Positions 49,801 through 53,789 of a DNA stretch of 64,000 nucleotides are shown piece by piece. Made by a program: the position numbers and the translations under genes. Positions within the stretch are counted from its first letter, which is position 1. Each line of letters opens with the position of its first letter. Under the pieces are notes generated by a model. It had not been told where the DNA came from. It saw only the letters and a program-made list of their open reading frames with translations, and ran no database searches. Source of the stretch: Camarhynchus parvulus (taxonomy: Eukaryota; Chordata; Aves; Passeriformes; Thraupidae); the NCBI RefSeq assembly GCF_901933205.1, contig NC_044573.1, positions 112,403,702 through 112,467,701 on the forward strand, in the 5' to 3' direction.

Positions 49801-51424
49801 GGTGCAATTTTTGGGTGATGTTTCATCACAGATAAGGAAGTGCACAGGGGTGAACTTACACCCAGCACTAAGATCTACACTGACACTCCATGTTCCCTTA
49901 GCTGCATGACCAGTTATTTAAGGGATTTACAGCAAACACAAAAGTCAGACCCAGTTCAAACCCCTCGAAATAATTTTCTTTTTTATCCAGATATGGGTAT
50001 CTGTACGTGCTACACCAGTGGGCGCTGCAAGAAAAGCTGAGACAAGAATTACCCTTAATTTCCAGAACCAGTCACCAAGAAGGTGAGAAGCTGCCGACCT
50101 GAACTGTTCATCTGCAAAAAGAAGATGTTCAGGAGAAGCCCTGTGATACACCTGGGACGGGAGGATATTGGGTACCAGGCCTATCCCGTGGCACAGATCG
50201 CACGGAAAAGGCAAAGACGCATCCCTCTTTCATGATGTCACAGCAGCTCTACCTCGGTCAGGAGGTGCCGAGCGGGGAAGGACAGCTTTGTTGGGCGAGA
50301 AAACAGACCCCACCCACGAGCGCGATGGTTTCTGAGGCACCTCCATAGCGGTGCAAACACGGGCACGGCGACCCCACCGCCCCGCCGCCCGCAGGCACGG
50401 GGATTAACGCTGATGGAAGGGGCCAGGTGGGCTCCGGCGGCTGGCACGGGCCGCGGGGGACGAGCTGCCCCCGCGGGGGGGACAGCGAGGGTCGCTCAGG
50501 GTCACCCAGAGCGGAGGGAGGAACCAAAGCCACCCTGCCCTGCAGCGGGGGCGAGGCGGCGTCGGGCGGCACCGCCGGGACTCAGCATGGGGACCGGGAG
50601 GGGGGGACACAGGAACGGGGCTGGGGGGGTGACACAGGAAGGTCCTGGAGGGACACAGGGGGTCCCTGAGGGGGATAGAGGAGTGGGGCAAGGGGGTGAC
50701 ACAGACACGGGGCTGGGGGTCCCTGGGGAGTCCTGATGGGTGGCACAGAGTGTCCCTGAGGGGGGATACAGGAGTGGGGCTCGGGGTGACACAGGCCGTC
50801 CCTAGGGGTGACACAGACATGGGGCTGGGGTCCCTGGGGGGGTCACAGGGGAGTCCTGATGGGTGGCACAGGGGGTCCCTGGGGGGTTATACAAGAGTGG
50901 GGCTCGGGGGTGACACAGACACGGAGCTGGGGATCCCTAGGGATGGAGGGAGAGGTCACAGGAGATTCCTGACTGATGACACAGGGGGTCCCGGGGTGGG
51001 GGGATGGATACAGGAGTGGGGCTCGGGGGTGACACAGGCCGTCCATAGGGGTGACACAGACACGGAGCTGGGGGTCCCTAGGGAGGGAGGGGGAGGTCAC
51101 AGGGTATTCCTGATGGGTGACACAGGAGGTCCCTTGGGGGCTGGAGATAACACAGGCGATCCCTTGGGGGTGACACAATAACGGGGCTGGGGTGAACACT
51201 GGGGGTCCCCGGGGGTGACACAGGGACGGAGCTGAGGGGGGTACGGCGGTGGGAACCGAGGGGTCCGCAGCCCCCGCATGGGCGGAAAAGCACTGACCAA
51301 TGGTGGAGATGAAGGTGGTGTTGAAGGCATCGTCGGAGAAGCGGAAGAGGACGCAGGTCTTGCCGACCCCCGAGTCCCCGATGAGCAGCAGCTTGAAGAG
51401 CAGGTCGTAGGTTTTCTTCGCCAT
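4752..51424 (-). CDS. RAB10: RAB10 small GTPase, complete six-exon coding region (200 aa)
   Basis: The CDS is join(51424-51298, 21605-21545, 12193-12055, 8359-8270, 7172-7071, 4835-4752) on the minus strand. Exon sizes 127+61+139+90+102+84 total 603 nt, giving 200 aa, the usual RAB10 length. Visible motifs: P-loop GDSGVGKT (16-23), switch I with STIGIDF (40-46), WDTAGQE (63-69, catalytic Gln68), Thr73 in switch II (the LRRK2 phosphosite of this family), guanine-binding NKCD (122-125) and ETSAK (150-154), and C-terminal CC (199-200) for double geranylgeranylation. RAB10 is known to drive exocytic traffic, including GLUT4 vesicle delivery, basolateral sorting, ER dynamics and ciliary membrane transport, and it cycles between membrane-bound GTP and GDI-bound GDP forms. 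The N-terminus ([10 protein letters not shown]) and the tail before CC separate it from RAB8A, RAB8B and RAB13. Introns 1 to 5 measure about 29.7, 9.4, 3.7, 1.1 and 2.2 kb. No frameshift or stop is seen, so this is a functional gene and not a retrocopy. Confidence 0.97.
4836..6020. other. Intron 5, exon-6-proximal part
   Basis: Unique AT/GC-mixed intron sequence with short A and T runs (for example near 5020-5070). No coding or repeat family is recognised. Confidence 0.5.
6025..6540 (+). repeat. CR1 LINE 3'-end fragment (intron 5)
   Basis: Shares the core GTGTCCAGGGAAGGGAACGG and CAAAGGAGGCTCAGG with many copies in this window, then a diverged 3' end near 6540. It is truncated at its 5' end, as is usual for CR1. 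Its long open frames are relics of non-coding CR1 sequence. Confidence 0.8.
6680..6785. repeat. 54-bp tandem dimer
   Basis: Two copies of a unit containing AGCTGTCAGTGCA and GGAAAGGAGAATTCTCT lie side by side, immediately after the CR1 copy region. Confidence 0.75.
7071..7172 (-). CDS. RAB10: RAB10 coding exon 5 (residues 140-173)
   Basis: Encodes [20 protein letters not shown] then [14 protein letters not shown]. It carries ETSAK, whose Ser-Ala-Lys contacts the guanine base, and the last G-domain helix. The acceptor is CTGCAG|ATT and the donor AAG|GTAGGTG. Phase 0 at both ends. Confidence 0.96.
7255..7890 (+). repeat. CR1 LINE 3'-end fragment with intact tail (intron 4)
   Basis: A long copy of the local CR1 family, running from GGACATGAGCCCAGGGGTGC to the tail GATTCTGGGATTCTGTG. 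It begins about 80 bp upstream of the exon 5 acceptor as the gene is read. Confidence 0.85.
8270..8359 (-). CDS. RAB10: RAB10 coding exon 4 (residues 110-139)
   Basis: Encodes [20 protein letters not shown] then [10 protein letters not shown], carrying the guanine-specificity motif NKCD. The acceptor is TCCTTCCAG|CAC and the donor CAG|GTGAGTATC. The exon is in phase 0 at both ends. Glu127 and Ala135 appear where I recall Asp and Gly in the human protein; both positions are on the surface, away from the nucleotide. Confidence 0.96.
8360..8904. other. Intron 3, exon-4-proximal part
   Basis: Mostly unique sequence including a purine-rich stretch at 8610-8740. No coding signal. Confidence 0.4.
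8905..9005 (-). repeat. CR1 3'-end fragment
   Basis: AAGTGCCACATCCACACAGC and GGGATGGGGACTGCA are the reverse complement of the CR1 3' region. The fragment is short and lacks the tail. Confidence 0.7.
9040..9545 (+). repeat. CR1 fragment from the reverse-transcriptase region
   Basis: Nucleotide sequence such as CTGATCTCCTTCTGTGACA and CTGGAGAAACTGCCTGG resembles the CR1 ORF2 RT segment that encodes the palm domain, followed by an internally deleted 3' part. Stops and indels break the frame, so it is dead. The same 3' part recurs at 17245-17470. Confidence 0.7.
9547..9857 (+). mobile_element. Solo ERV LTR (partial) with internal microsatellite
   Basis: Starts TGAGGGACAAACTG, has a run of LTR-like sequence (GACTTAATGACCAATCACAG and a TCTCGTTAAACC block), and ends with GGGGGACCCTGAAAACACCA. 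This resembles the ends of passerine ERVL-type LTRs as I recall them. No internal retroviral coding region follows. A (GAATA)n tract has expanded inside it. Clear target-site duplications are not seen. Confidence 0.6.
9690..9768. repeat. Pentanucleotide microsatellite (AATAG)n
   Basis: About 16 nearly perfect AATAG units within the LTR, ending in AATAATAACATAATATAATAG. Confidence 0.95.
9868..12040. repeat. 2.2 kb minisatellite, about 20-bp unit, in RAB10 intron 3
   Basis: More than 100 tandem units of GGTTTGGGATGTCTGGCTCA with variants (GGTGTGGG, GGTTTGGGG, CCCTGG for GCTCAGG). Higher-order patterns of several units recur, for example the nearly identical segments at about 10560-10720 and 10820-10940. 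The plus strand is G/T-rich and C-poor. The array ends about 10-15 bp from the exon 3 donor. All three plus frames stay open across it because the unit contains no stop. Confidence 0.95.
12055..12193 (-). CDS. RAB10: RAB10 coding exon 3 (residues 63-109, switch II)
   Basis: Starts with the last base of Trp63 and encodes [20 protein letters not shown] through LRNIDE. This includes catalytic Gln68, switch II with Thr73, and a core beta strand. The acceptor is GTGTGTGCAG|G, with a GT-rich and rather pyrimidine-poor tract. The donor is GAC GAG|GTGAGTG. The exon is GC-rich with C/G third positions, unlike exons 2, 5 and 6. A minisatellite begins about 10-15 bp beyond the donor, and an AT-rich array lies about 100 bp beyond the acceptor. 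Residue 94 reads Ala; I recall Gly in mammals. Confidence 0.96.
12245..13700. repeat. AT-rich tandem array, about 35-40 bp unit, in RAB10 intron 2
   Basis: Many degenerate copies of TTTATTTACATAGTTTTAAT followed by ATAATTTTTAAAATT. The stretch is almost free of G and C and stands in sharp contrast with the G-rich array on the other side of exon 3. Nucleosome exclusion or matrix attachment is possible but unproven. Confidence 0.9.
13701..14090. other. AT-rich non-repetitive flank of the array
   Basis: T-rich sequence without the TTTACATAG unit. No gene signal is seen. Confidence 0.5.
14391..14515. repeat. Approximately 62-bp tandem dimer
   Basis: The block containing GAGATGTGCTTAAA, ACCTGGAAGGTGGGAATGAG and ATTGAGAATAAACTG occurs twice in a row. 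Confidence 0.85.
14610..15061 (+). repeat. CR1 3'-end fragment with tail (intron 2)
   Basis: Second local CR1 subtype, recognised by GAGCTCAGAGCCCCTGGCAG and GGGACTGGGGACAAGGCCTG, ending in TGTGATTCAGTGATTCCATG. Confidence 0.85.
15062..15785. other. Intron 2 unique stretch
   Basis: Pro/Ser-coding low-complexity frames only. No recognised feature. Confidence 0.4.
15786..15978 (+). repeat. Short CR1 3'-end fragment
   Basis: TTCCCTGGCAGGGTGGGCAG through to CCCAAACCATTCTGAGATTC, ending CATG. Only the last 190 bp of the element is present. Confidence 0.8.
15979..17244. other. Intron 2 unique stretch
   Basis: Includes a T-rich run at 16438-16452 and AT-rich DNA at 16860-17150. No coding or RNA signal is recognised. 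Confidence 0.4.
17245..17645 (+). repeat. CR1 fragment, RT-proximal plus 3' end with internal deletion
   Basis: GGGCATGGAGGCACATCCAG matches the 9350 copy. The sequence then jumps at about 17465 to the 3' part GGCTCAGGCCTTGGCAGGGG, so the middle of the element is missing. Confidence 0.75.
17715..18090 (-). repeat. CR1 3'-end fragment, older subtype
   Basis: Begins CACAGAATCACCAGGTTGGA, the reverse complement of a CR1 tail, with CCAAGATCATCGAGTCCAAT and CTCCTTTTCTCCAGGCTGAG further in. It differs from the two young-looking subtypes in the window. Confidence 0.9.
18091..20533. other. Intron 2 unique stretch, about 2.4 kb
   Basis: Mixed-composition intron with short T-rich runs (near 20240-20260). 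No feature recognised on either strand. Confidence 0.5.
20534..20735 (-). repeat. CR1 3'-end fragment with tail (intron 2)
   Basis: CACAGAGTCATGGAATGGTT and GGGTTGGAAAGGACCTTAAA mark the 3' end on the minus strand. Confidence 0.85.
20736..21544. other. Intron 2 flank of exon 2
   Basis: Unique sequence up to the exon 2 donor. No other feature seen. Confidence 0.4.
21545..21605 (-). CDS. RAB10: RAB10 coding exon 2 (residues 43-63, partial codons at both ends)
   Basis: This 61-nt exon encodes [19 protein letters not shown], the end of switch I and the interswitch beta strands. The acceptor is TTTATTTTAG|GG, which completes Gly43. The donor is ATCTG|GTGA, which leaves two bases of Trp63. It is too short to stand out as an open frame, and was found by matching the family sequence and both splice sites. 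Confidence 0.96.
22010..22370 (+). mobile_element. Candidate solo LTR in intron 1
   Basis: AT-rich block with TTTAGAGTTTTAGAGTTTAG, a central AATATTTAAGGATGG, and a late AACAATAAATAACAATCG that reads like a poly(A) signal near an LTR end. No flanking coding region or clear target-site duplication. Assignment rests on composition and layout only. Confidence 0.35.
22485..23200. repeat. Approximately 360-bp tandem duplication including a CR1 end
   Basis: Copy 1 (22485-22845) and copy 2 (22846-23200) share CTTCCACAGGGATGCAGAAC, GACCCATCCCTGCCTCAGCC and the start of a CR1 3' end. The junction carries the short shared word TCCCTGAGCTTCC. Copy 2 lacks about 6 bp near 22920. Confidence 0.9.
22712..22838 (-). 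repeat. CR1 3'-end fragment, truncated by duplication
   Basis: AAGTGCCACATCCACAGAGC to AATTCCTCCTGGTGTCCATC. It stops exactly where copy 2 of the tandem duplication begins. Confidence 0.8.
23078..23490 (-). repeat. CR1 3'-end fragment (intact partner of the 22712 copy)
   Basis: Same 3' end as the preceding copy but continues through CCACAAGGTCCCCCCTGAGC and CTCCGTTCCCTTCCCTGGAC, so it is the original insertion. Confidence 0.85.
23850..24020 (+). repeat. Short CR1 3'-end fragment
   Basis: GGCCTGGATGTGGCACTCGG to AATTCTGGGATTCATTCTGG. The tail is diverged. Confidence 0.75.
24021..25070. other. Intron 1 unique stretch
   Basis: AT-leaning unique DNA with no recognised coding or RNA signal. Confidence 0.4.
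25070..25680 (+). repeat. CR1 3'-end fragment with tail (intron 1)
   Basis: One of the longest copies of the subtype with GAGCTCAGAGCCCCTGGCAG; ends CTGGGATTCTGGGATTCCAT. Its overlapping long frames are CR1 shadows. Confidence 0.85.
26355..27400. repeat. 1 kb minisatellite, about 20-bp unit (CATCCCATCCTGCAGGGA)
   Basis: About 50 tandem copies of ACATCCCATCCTGCAGGG with variants (CACCC, CACAGGG, CTATAGGG). A nested (CATCC)n run at 27039-27083 shows local pentanucleotide expansion. All frames are open over long distances, giving GWDVPA- or HPAGTS-type nonsense proteins. Confidence 0.95.
27541..27900 (+). repeat. CR1 3'-end fragment (intron 1)
   Basis: Starts inside the element at AGGGAAGGGAATGGAGCCCC and ends with GATGTGGCACTTGGGGACAT; no clear tail. 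Confidence 0.8.
28175..28312 (-). repeat. Short CR1 3'-end fragment
   Basis: AAATCACGGAATGGTTTGGG marks the 3' end; breaks off at GGGCACTGCCAGGGATGAGG. Confidence 0.75.
28313..29095. other. Intron 1 unique stretch
   Basis: No coding, RNA or repeat assignment made. Confidence 0.4.
29100..29295 (+). repeat. Short CR1 3'-end fragment
   Basis: GGAGGACATCAGGAGGAAAT to GGGACTCTGGGACTCTACAC, a diverged 8-bp tail. Confidence 0.75.
29755..29862 (+). repeat. Very short CR1 3'-end fragment
   Basis: GGCCGGGCTGGACAGGCCTT and GGAAGGTGTCCCTGCATGGC. It stops before the tail and runs directly into the LTR-like block. Confidence 0.65.
29870..30330 (-). mobile_element. Candidate solo ERV LTR in intron 1
   Basis: Read on the minus strand it shows a TATA-type box in AGCTATAAAAGACCCTG (plus about 30040-30055). 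About 100 bp later comes AATAATAAACACC as a poly(A) signal (plus 29943-29955), then a short U5-like end. That order, TATA then AATAAA within 100-150 bp, is the R-region layout of an LTR. No internal retroviral genes adjoin it. Confidence 0.5.
30871..31190. repeat. Approximately 104-bp tandem triplication
   Basis: Three units starting CCCAAAACTTCTTTAACAGG (30871, 30974, 31080) and a fourth stub at 31184. Each contains CCATCAGAGCTTTGGGAGCT and TTTCAATAAAACAGCAT. The copies are over 95% alike by eye, so the event is recent. Confidence 0.95.
31191..31845. other. Intron 1 unique stretch
   Basis: No feature recognised beyond open frames without domain content. Confidence 0.4.
31848..32175 (-). repeat. 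CR1 3'-end fragment (diverged)
   Basis: GAATCTCACAATGGTTTGGG then AAAGCTCATCTTGTCCC. A 40-bp segment with AAAAGTTTGTGTTCTATCTC is duplicated inside it (31919 and 31955). Confidence 0.7.
32176..33008. other. Intron 1 unique stretch
   Basis: No recognised feature. AATAAAG motifs occur near 32970 and 33000 on the plus strand. Confidence 0.4.
33011..33715. repeat. Approximately 355-bp tandem duplication of an unassigned interspersed repeat
   Basis: Copies start at 33011 and 33366 with ACACCTCAGCTGAAACCTTG. Both contain AAGATCACCAAGGCCAACCA, TGGGCTTGGCAGGACCATGG and CATGATCAGTGCTAACAGTT. A further, inverted copy of the same element lies near 36340-36590, so the unit is an interspersed repeat and not merely a local duplication. 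Confidence 0.9.
33716..36015. other. Intron 1 unique stretch, about 2.3 kb
   Basis: Unique intron with an AT-rich patch at 35110-35145. No gene or repeat assignment. Confidence 0.4.
36020..36172 (-). repeat. Short CR1 3'-end fragment
   Basis: ACCACAGAATCACCTGGGTT then CCCAGGGCACTGAGTGCCAC. It ends at GGGCAGCTCCCTGGGGGATT. Confidence 0.75.
36340..36590 (-). repeat. Inverted copy of the 33.0-33.7 kb repeat
   Basis: Carries, in reverse complement, TCATGTCATCAATCTTGGCT, GGGATTAAAGCAATTCAATC and GCCATGGTCCTGCCAAGCCC, all present at 33160-33260 on the other strand. The family is not identified. Confidence 0.85.
36715..37060. repeat. Minisatellite, about 18-bp unit (CATAAGATGGAGCATTTCC)
   Basis: About 18 tandem copies of CATAAGATGGAGCATTTCC with small insertions (TTTCCC) and A/G variants. 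The Met-Gly-Asn repeat frames on the minus strand come from this array. Confidence 0.95.
37125..37420 (-). repeat. CR1 3'-end fragment, older subtype
   Basis: GGGCTGGAAGGGACCTCTGG, GGAGACTCCACATCCTCCCT and GTGTTCCAGTTTGTGGCCTT match the general avian CR1 3' region in reverse. Confidence 0.85.
37421..38595. other. Intron 1 unique stretch
   Basis: AT-leaning from 37700 to 38500. No recognised feature. Confidence 0.4.
38598..38712 (-). repeat. Very short CR1 3'-end fragment
   Basis: GGAATCACTGAATCCCAGAA and GTTTGGGTTGGGAAGGATCT; about 110 bp long. Confidence 0.7.
38713..39620. other. Intron 1 unique stretch
   Basis: No recognised coding, RNA or repeat feature. Confidence 0.4.
39628..39945 (-). 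repeat. CR1 3'-end fragment (intron 1)
   Basis: CCCAGAATGGTTTGGGTTGG at the 3' side, to CTCCTGGAGCCCCTTCAGGC. Same subtype as the 25070 copy, opposite orientation. Confidence 0.85.
40572..40702 (+). repeat. Short CR1 3'-end fragment
   Basis: GGGCTGGAGCTTGGAACAAT to ATTCTGTCATTCCATGACCC. It sits just before a minisatellite. Confidence 0.7.
40760..41035. repeat. Minisatellite, 20-bp unit (GGGGACACGTCCCTGGGGCT)
   Basis: About 13 nearly perfect copies of GGGGACACGTCCCTGGGGCT; CACGTC alternates with CACTTC. Each unit contains an ACGT core, so the array is a cluster of E-box/CRE-half-like sites by chance or otherwise. Confidence 0.95.
41036..41865. other. Intron 1 unique stretch
   Basis: No feature recognised. 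Confidence 0.4.
41866..41975. repeat. Approximately 53-bp tandem dimer
   Basis: ACCTGAAGGGAAATGTAAAA and CTTTAGTGTAGAAGATTACA occur twice in succession. Confidence 0.9.
42814..43258. repeat. 217-bp tandem dimer in intron 1
   Basis: Both copies (42814 and 43031) carry GAATTCCCTCAGCACCAGGA, CACAACAGGCTGCCACTGCT and CCAGGTGGGATGAATTTTGC. Small indels separate them. Confidence 0.92.
43640..43840 (-). repeat. CR1 3'-end fragment
   Basis: GAATCACAGGATGGTTTAGA then AGGGACCTTAAAGCTCACCC. Fairly diverged. Confidence 0.8.
43841..44548. other. Intron 1 unique stretch
   Basis: No recognised feature. Confidence 0.4.
44550..45090 (+). repeat. CR1 3'-end fragment (intron 1)
   Basis: Long copy of the subtype with GGGAAGGGAACGGAGCTGGG, ending CAGGGATCCTGGAATTCTGA. 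Nearly identical by eye to the 7255 and 53790 copies, which suggests a young burst. Confidence 0.85.
45792..46285. repeat. 168-bp tandem triplication ending in a CR1 tail
   Basis: Units start at 45792, 45960 and 46128 with CCAGGGTTTATTGGGATTTT. Each includes CTGCTCCATGCCAGCAGTCA and a (CTG)n run. Units 1 and 2 end GGAATTATGGAATAAGCC; unit 3 ends GGAATTGTGGAATGGTTTGG and runs into a CR1. Confidence 0.95.
46278..46405 (-). repeat. Short CR1 3'-end fragment beside the triplication
   Basis: GGAATTGTGGAATGGTTTGG then GAAGGGACCTTGAAGCTGAT. Its tail is part of the 168-bp unit. Confidence 0.8.
46406..48170. other. Intron 1 unique stretch, about 1.8 kb
   Basis: AT-leaning unique intron DNA. Nothing recognised. 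Confidence 0.4.
48175..48468 (+). repeat. CR1 3'-end fragment (intron 1)
   Basis: GGCACTTTGGACAAGGCCTG to AACCATTCCAGGATTCCATG. 5' truncated. Confidence 0.85.
48469..50585. other. Intron 1 unique stretch, about 2.1 kb
   Basis: Includes a T run at 49735-49745. From about 50210 CpG content rises toward the exon 1 side. No coding feature is recognised. Confidence 0.4.
50590..51240. repeat. G-rich tandem repeat next to exon 1 (intron 1)
   Basis: Degenerate units of about 20-25 bp (GGGGTGACACAGACACGGGG, GGTCCCTGGGGG) grouped in longer periods of about 120 bp. Plus strand is G-rich, so the pre-mRNA is C-rich. The array ends about 55 bp from the exon 1 donor. Confidence 0.85.
51298..51424 (-). CDS. 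RAB10: RAB10 coding exon 1 (residues 1-42 plus one base)
   Basis: Encodes the N-terminus, the P-loop GDSGVGKT and the start of switch I, ending at FISTI plus the first base of Gly43. The start codon is the ATG read from 51424; the bases before it are C-rich (CCCTCCCCC) and Ala2 gives G at +4. The donor is G|GTCAGTG, with GT at 51297-51296. A G-rich tandem repeat starts within about 60 bp of this donor in intron 1. Confidence 0.97.
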
Positions 51425-51562
51425 GGGGGAGGGCGCGGCGGCCGCCGCCGCCCCTCCTCGCCGCCTCCTTCACCGGGCCCGGCCGCTCCCGAGGGCGGCG
51501 GCGACGGCGGAGGACGAGGAGGAGGAAGAGGACGAGAGCGAGGAGGAGGAGGAGGGGGCCCA

Positions 51563-51577
51563 CAAAATGGCTTCCTG
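51563..51577. promoter_or_regulatory. Overlapping YY1 and ETS-type motifs
   Basis: CAAAATGGCTTCCTG on the plus strand joins a YY1 core (AAAATGGC) to an ETS core (GGAA on minus). Such pairs are common at TATA-less housekeeping start sites. The match is by motif only. Confidence 0.5.
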
Positions 51578-51829
51578 TGGCGGGGCGGCCTCGCGCGCTC
51601 CCCGCGCCCGCGGCTCCTCACGGGGAGGTGGCGGCGCCCGCCCTCATAACCCCGCGCTCCGCCCGGGCTCTGCTCGGCTCGATGGGCCCCGCTTGTCGCC
51701 GGCCCTTCCCGGTTCTCCCCCGGGGCTCGCGGCGGCTCCTCAGAGGCGCTGCCGAGGCTGCGCGCGCCGCCTCCCCCGCCTCACGCACCGCGCAGGCCCG
51801 GCGGGGGCGCGCGCGCGCGTACGCCGCTG

Positions 51830-51837
51830 TGACGTCA
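51830..51837. promoter_or_regulatory. Full CRE palindrome TGACGTCA (first)
   Basis: Perfect 8-bp CREB/ATF site in the CpG island about 405 bp upstream of the RAB10 ATG. Confidence 0.6.
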
Positions 51838-51861
51838 CCGGGGCGGTGCGGCGGTTGCGGG

Positions 51862-51869
51862 TGACGTCA
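51862..51869. promoter_or_regulatory. Full CRE palindrome TGACGTCA (second)
   Basis: Perfect CRE 32 bp from the first, about three helical turns, so both would lie on the same DNA face. Confidence 0.6.
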
Positions 51870-52059
51870 CCGCGCGGCCCCCGGAGTTCGTTGGTTTTGT
51901 GCGGTTTTTTTTGCCCGGGATTCGCGGCCCGGGGGATGGATGAGCTCCAGGAGCGAGGATCTCGTGGGGTTTAACGGGAACAGGTGCTGCTGCTGCCGCA
52001 CTTGGGTCGGAACAAACCCGCGGATCCATCCAGGCTGAATATGAGCGCAGGGAGAGCAG

Positions 52060-52485
52060 CTTTGGGGTGTTGGTGGGTGAGAGGCTGGACATGCCCTGGC
52101 CCTGAAACCCCTCGTATGCTGGGCTGATCCTCCAGTGCGGGCAGCAGGAAACGGGGACATTCTGCTCCTCTGTCCCTGTGCCCAGGTGACAGCCCACCTG
52201 TCAGAGCTGCCCCAGCCCTGGGCATTCCAACAGCACAAGGACCTGGAGCTGCTGCAGAGAGCCCAGAGGAGGCCCCAGAGCTGCTCCAGGGCTGGAGCCA
52301 GGCTGGGAGAGCTGGGGATGCTCACCTGGAGAGGAGGAGGATCCAGGGAGAGCTCAGAGCCCCTGGCAGGGCCTGAAGGGGCTCCAGGAGAGCTGCAGAG
52401 GGACTGGGGACAAGGCATGGAGGGACAGGACGCAGGGAATGGCTCCCACTGCCAGAGGGCAGGGATGGAGGGGATTTTTGGAAGC
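52060..52485 (+). repeat. CR1 fragment inside the promoter CpG region
   Basis: GGTGTTGGTGGGTGAGAGGC through GAGCTCAGAGCCCCTGGCAG to CCAGAGGGCAGGGATGGAGG. It lacks the 3' tail, breaking off at CpG-rich DNA at about 52488. Confidence 0.8.
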
Positions 52486-52489
52486 AATT

Positions 52490-52795
52490 CCCGGCCATTT
52501 CCCCGCTCTGCCCCGCTCAGGTGCGCTCCCGCCCCGCGGGTCCGCACAACCCCCCGCGTGATGACGTCACCGGCGAACCTTGGGGTCGCCAACCCCGCCC
52601 TTGCGCCGGCGAAAGCCCCGCCCCTCGCTGCGCTCTCGGCGCTCCCATTGGCTGCGCTCGCCCCCTCCCCGCGGGTTTGGAGTGACGTAACCGCGGGGGG
52701 GCGGAGAGCGGGCGCGGGCGGAGCAGGAGGCGCCCCCTGGCGGCGCAGGCGTGAGGGGGCAGAGAGCCCTGAGGGGAAACCGGAGAGGGCCGGGA
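52490..52795. promoter_or_regulatory. Second CpG-rich block between inverted CR1 copies
   Basis: About 300 bp of CpG-dense sequence with one CRE, one CRE-like site and a CCAT-TGG box (CCCATTGGCTG near 52645, an inverted CCAAT). Composition and motifs match the RAB10 promoter island, so it is probably the distal part of one island split by CR1 insertion, or the promoter of an unseen rightward transcript. Confidence 0.45.
52562..52569. promoter_or_regulatory. Full CRE palindrome TGACGTCA (third)
   Basis: Lies in a second CpG-rich block, separated from the first two by a CR1 copy. A variant TGACGTAA follows at 52683-52690. Confidence 0.5.
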
Positions 52796-52799
52796 GCGT

Positions 52800-53410
52800 G
52801 GAAAGGTTTGGATGGGACGGGACAGTAAAACTCATCTCATTCTACCCCTTCCATGGCAGGGACACTGTTCCAGGCTGCTCCAAGCCCCAGTGTCCAGCCT
52901 GGCCTTTGGCGCTGCCAGGGATCCAGGGCCGGCCAGAGCTGCTCTGGGCACCCTGTGCCAGGGCCTGCGCACCCTGCCAGGGCACAATTCCTCATTCCTA
53001 GGATCCCACCCAGCCCTGCCCTCTGGCAGTGGCAGCCATTCCCTGTGTCTGTCCCTCCATGCCTTGTCCCCAGTCCCTCTGCAGCTCTCCTGGAGCCCCT
53101 TCAGGCCCTGCCAGGGGCTCTGAGCTCTCCCTGGATCCTTCTCCTCTCCAGGTGAGCACCCCCAGCTCTCCCAGCCTGGCTCCAGGGCTCCTCTGGGCTC
53201 TCTGCAGCAGCTCCAGGTCCTTGTGCTGTTGGAATGCCCAGGGCTGGGGCAGCTCTGTGGGTGGATTCTCACCTGGGCACAGGGACAGAGGAGGAGAATC
53301 CACCCTTTCTGCTGCCCACACTGGGGAGATCAGCCCAGGACGGGGCATTTCCAGGTGCCAGCACACACAGCCAGGGCATGTCCAGCCTCTCATCCAGCAG
53401 CATTCCCTGG
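52800..53410 (-). repeat. CR1 3'-end fragment, inverted partner of the 52060 copy
   Basis: GAAAGGTTTGGATGGGACGG begins the 3' end; continues through CTGGATCCTTCTCCTCTCCA to CATGTCCAGCCTCTCATCCA. It covers the same part of the element as the 52060 copy in the opposite direction. Confidence 0.85.
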
Positions 53411-53788
53411 ATGAGCTGGAGGGGATGGCTCAGGTGCTGACCCAGCACAAGGAGCCCAAAGACATCCTGCACCTTGTGTGTTTGCAATGGAGCCCGTGGC
53501 AACCTGGACATGGGGCATTCCCTCACAGCTCCTGCTCTTCCCACACAGGGGAGAAAACTTTCTTGCAAGAGCCAGGCTGTGGAACCAGCACTGAAGGTAC
53601 TGGAAACCCTGCAGATGCCCAATCACAACTTTTGCACAGACCCAACGCTCCTCTCACAGTGAATCCTGAGCTGTCCCATGGTATGATCCAGCACACTGCC
53701 AACTGTAATTGCTGTCATAATTAAGTATTCTGCTGTCTGTAATTTTCCACTGTTTGCAGGATGATTTAACTCATGTGGGGACAGAGGG
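53411..53788. other. Unique intergenic stretch
   Basis: No recognised feature. Confidence 0.4.
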
Positions 53789-53789
53789 G

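Larger units (their letters stand above)
51425..51960 (-). promoter_or_regulatory. RAB10: RAB10 CpG-island promoter and 5'UTR
   Basis: This strongly GC- and CpG-rich block lies immediately upstream of the start codon, with (CCT)/(CTC)-rich stretches as read in the transcript and no TATA box. It holds a joined YY1 and ETS motif near 51563-51577 (CAAAATGGC then TTCCTG on plus), GGGGCGG Sp1-type boxes, and two CRE palindromes. The exact start site cannot be placed, but the YY1/ETS pair makes 51.55-51.9 kb the likely zone. Confidence 0.8.

Noticed and set aside
51097..51621. 174-codon minus-strand frame overlapping RAB10 exon 1
   Set aside because: Alternate frame through the GC-rich 5'UTR and exon 1; the RAB10 frame is the conserved one.
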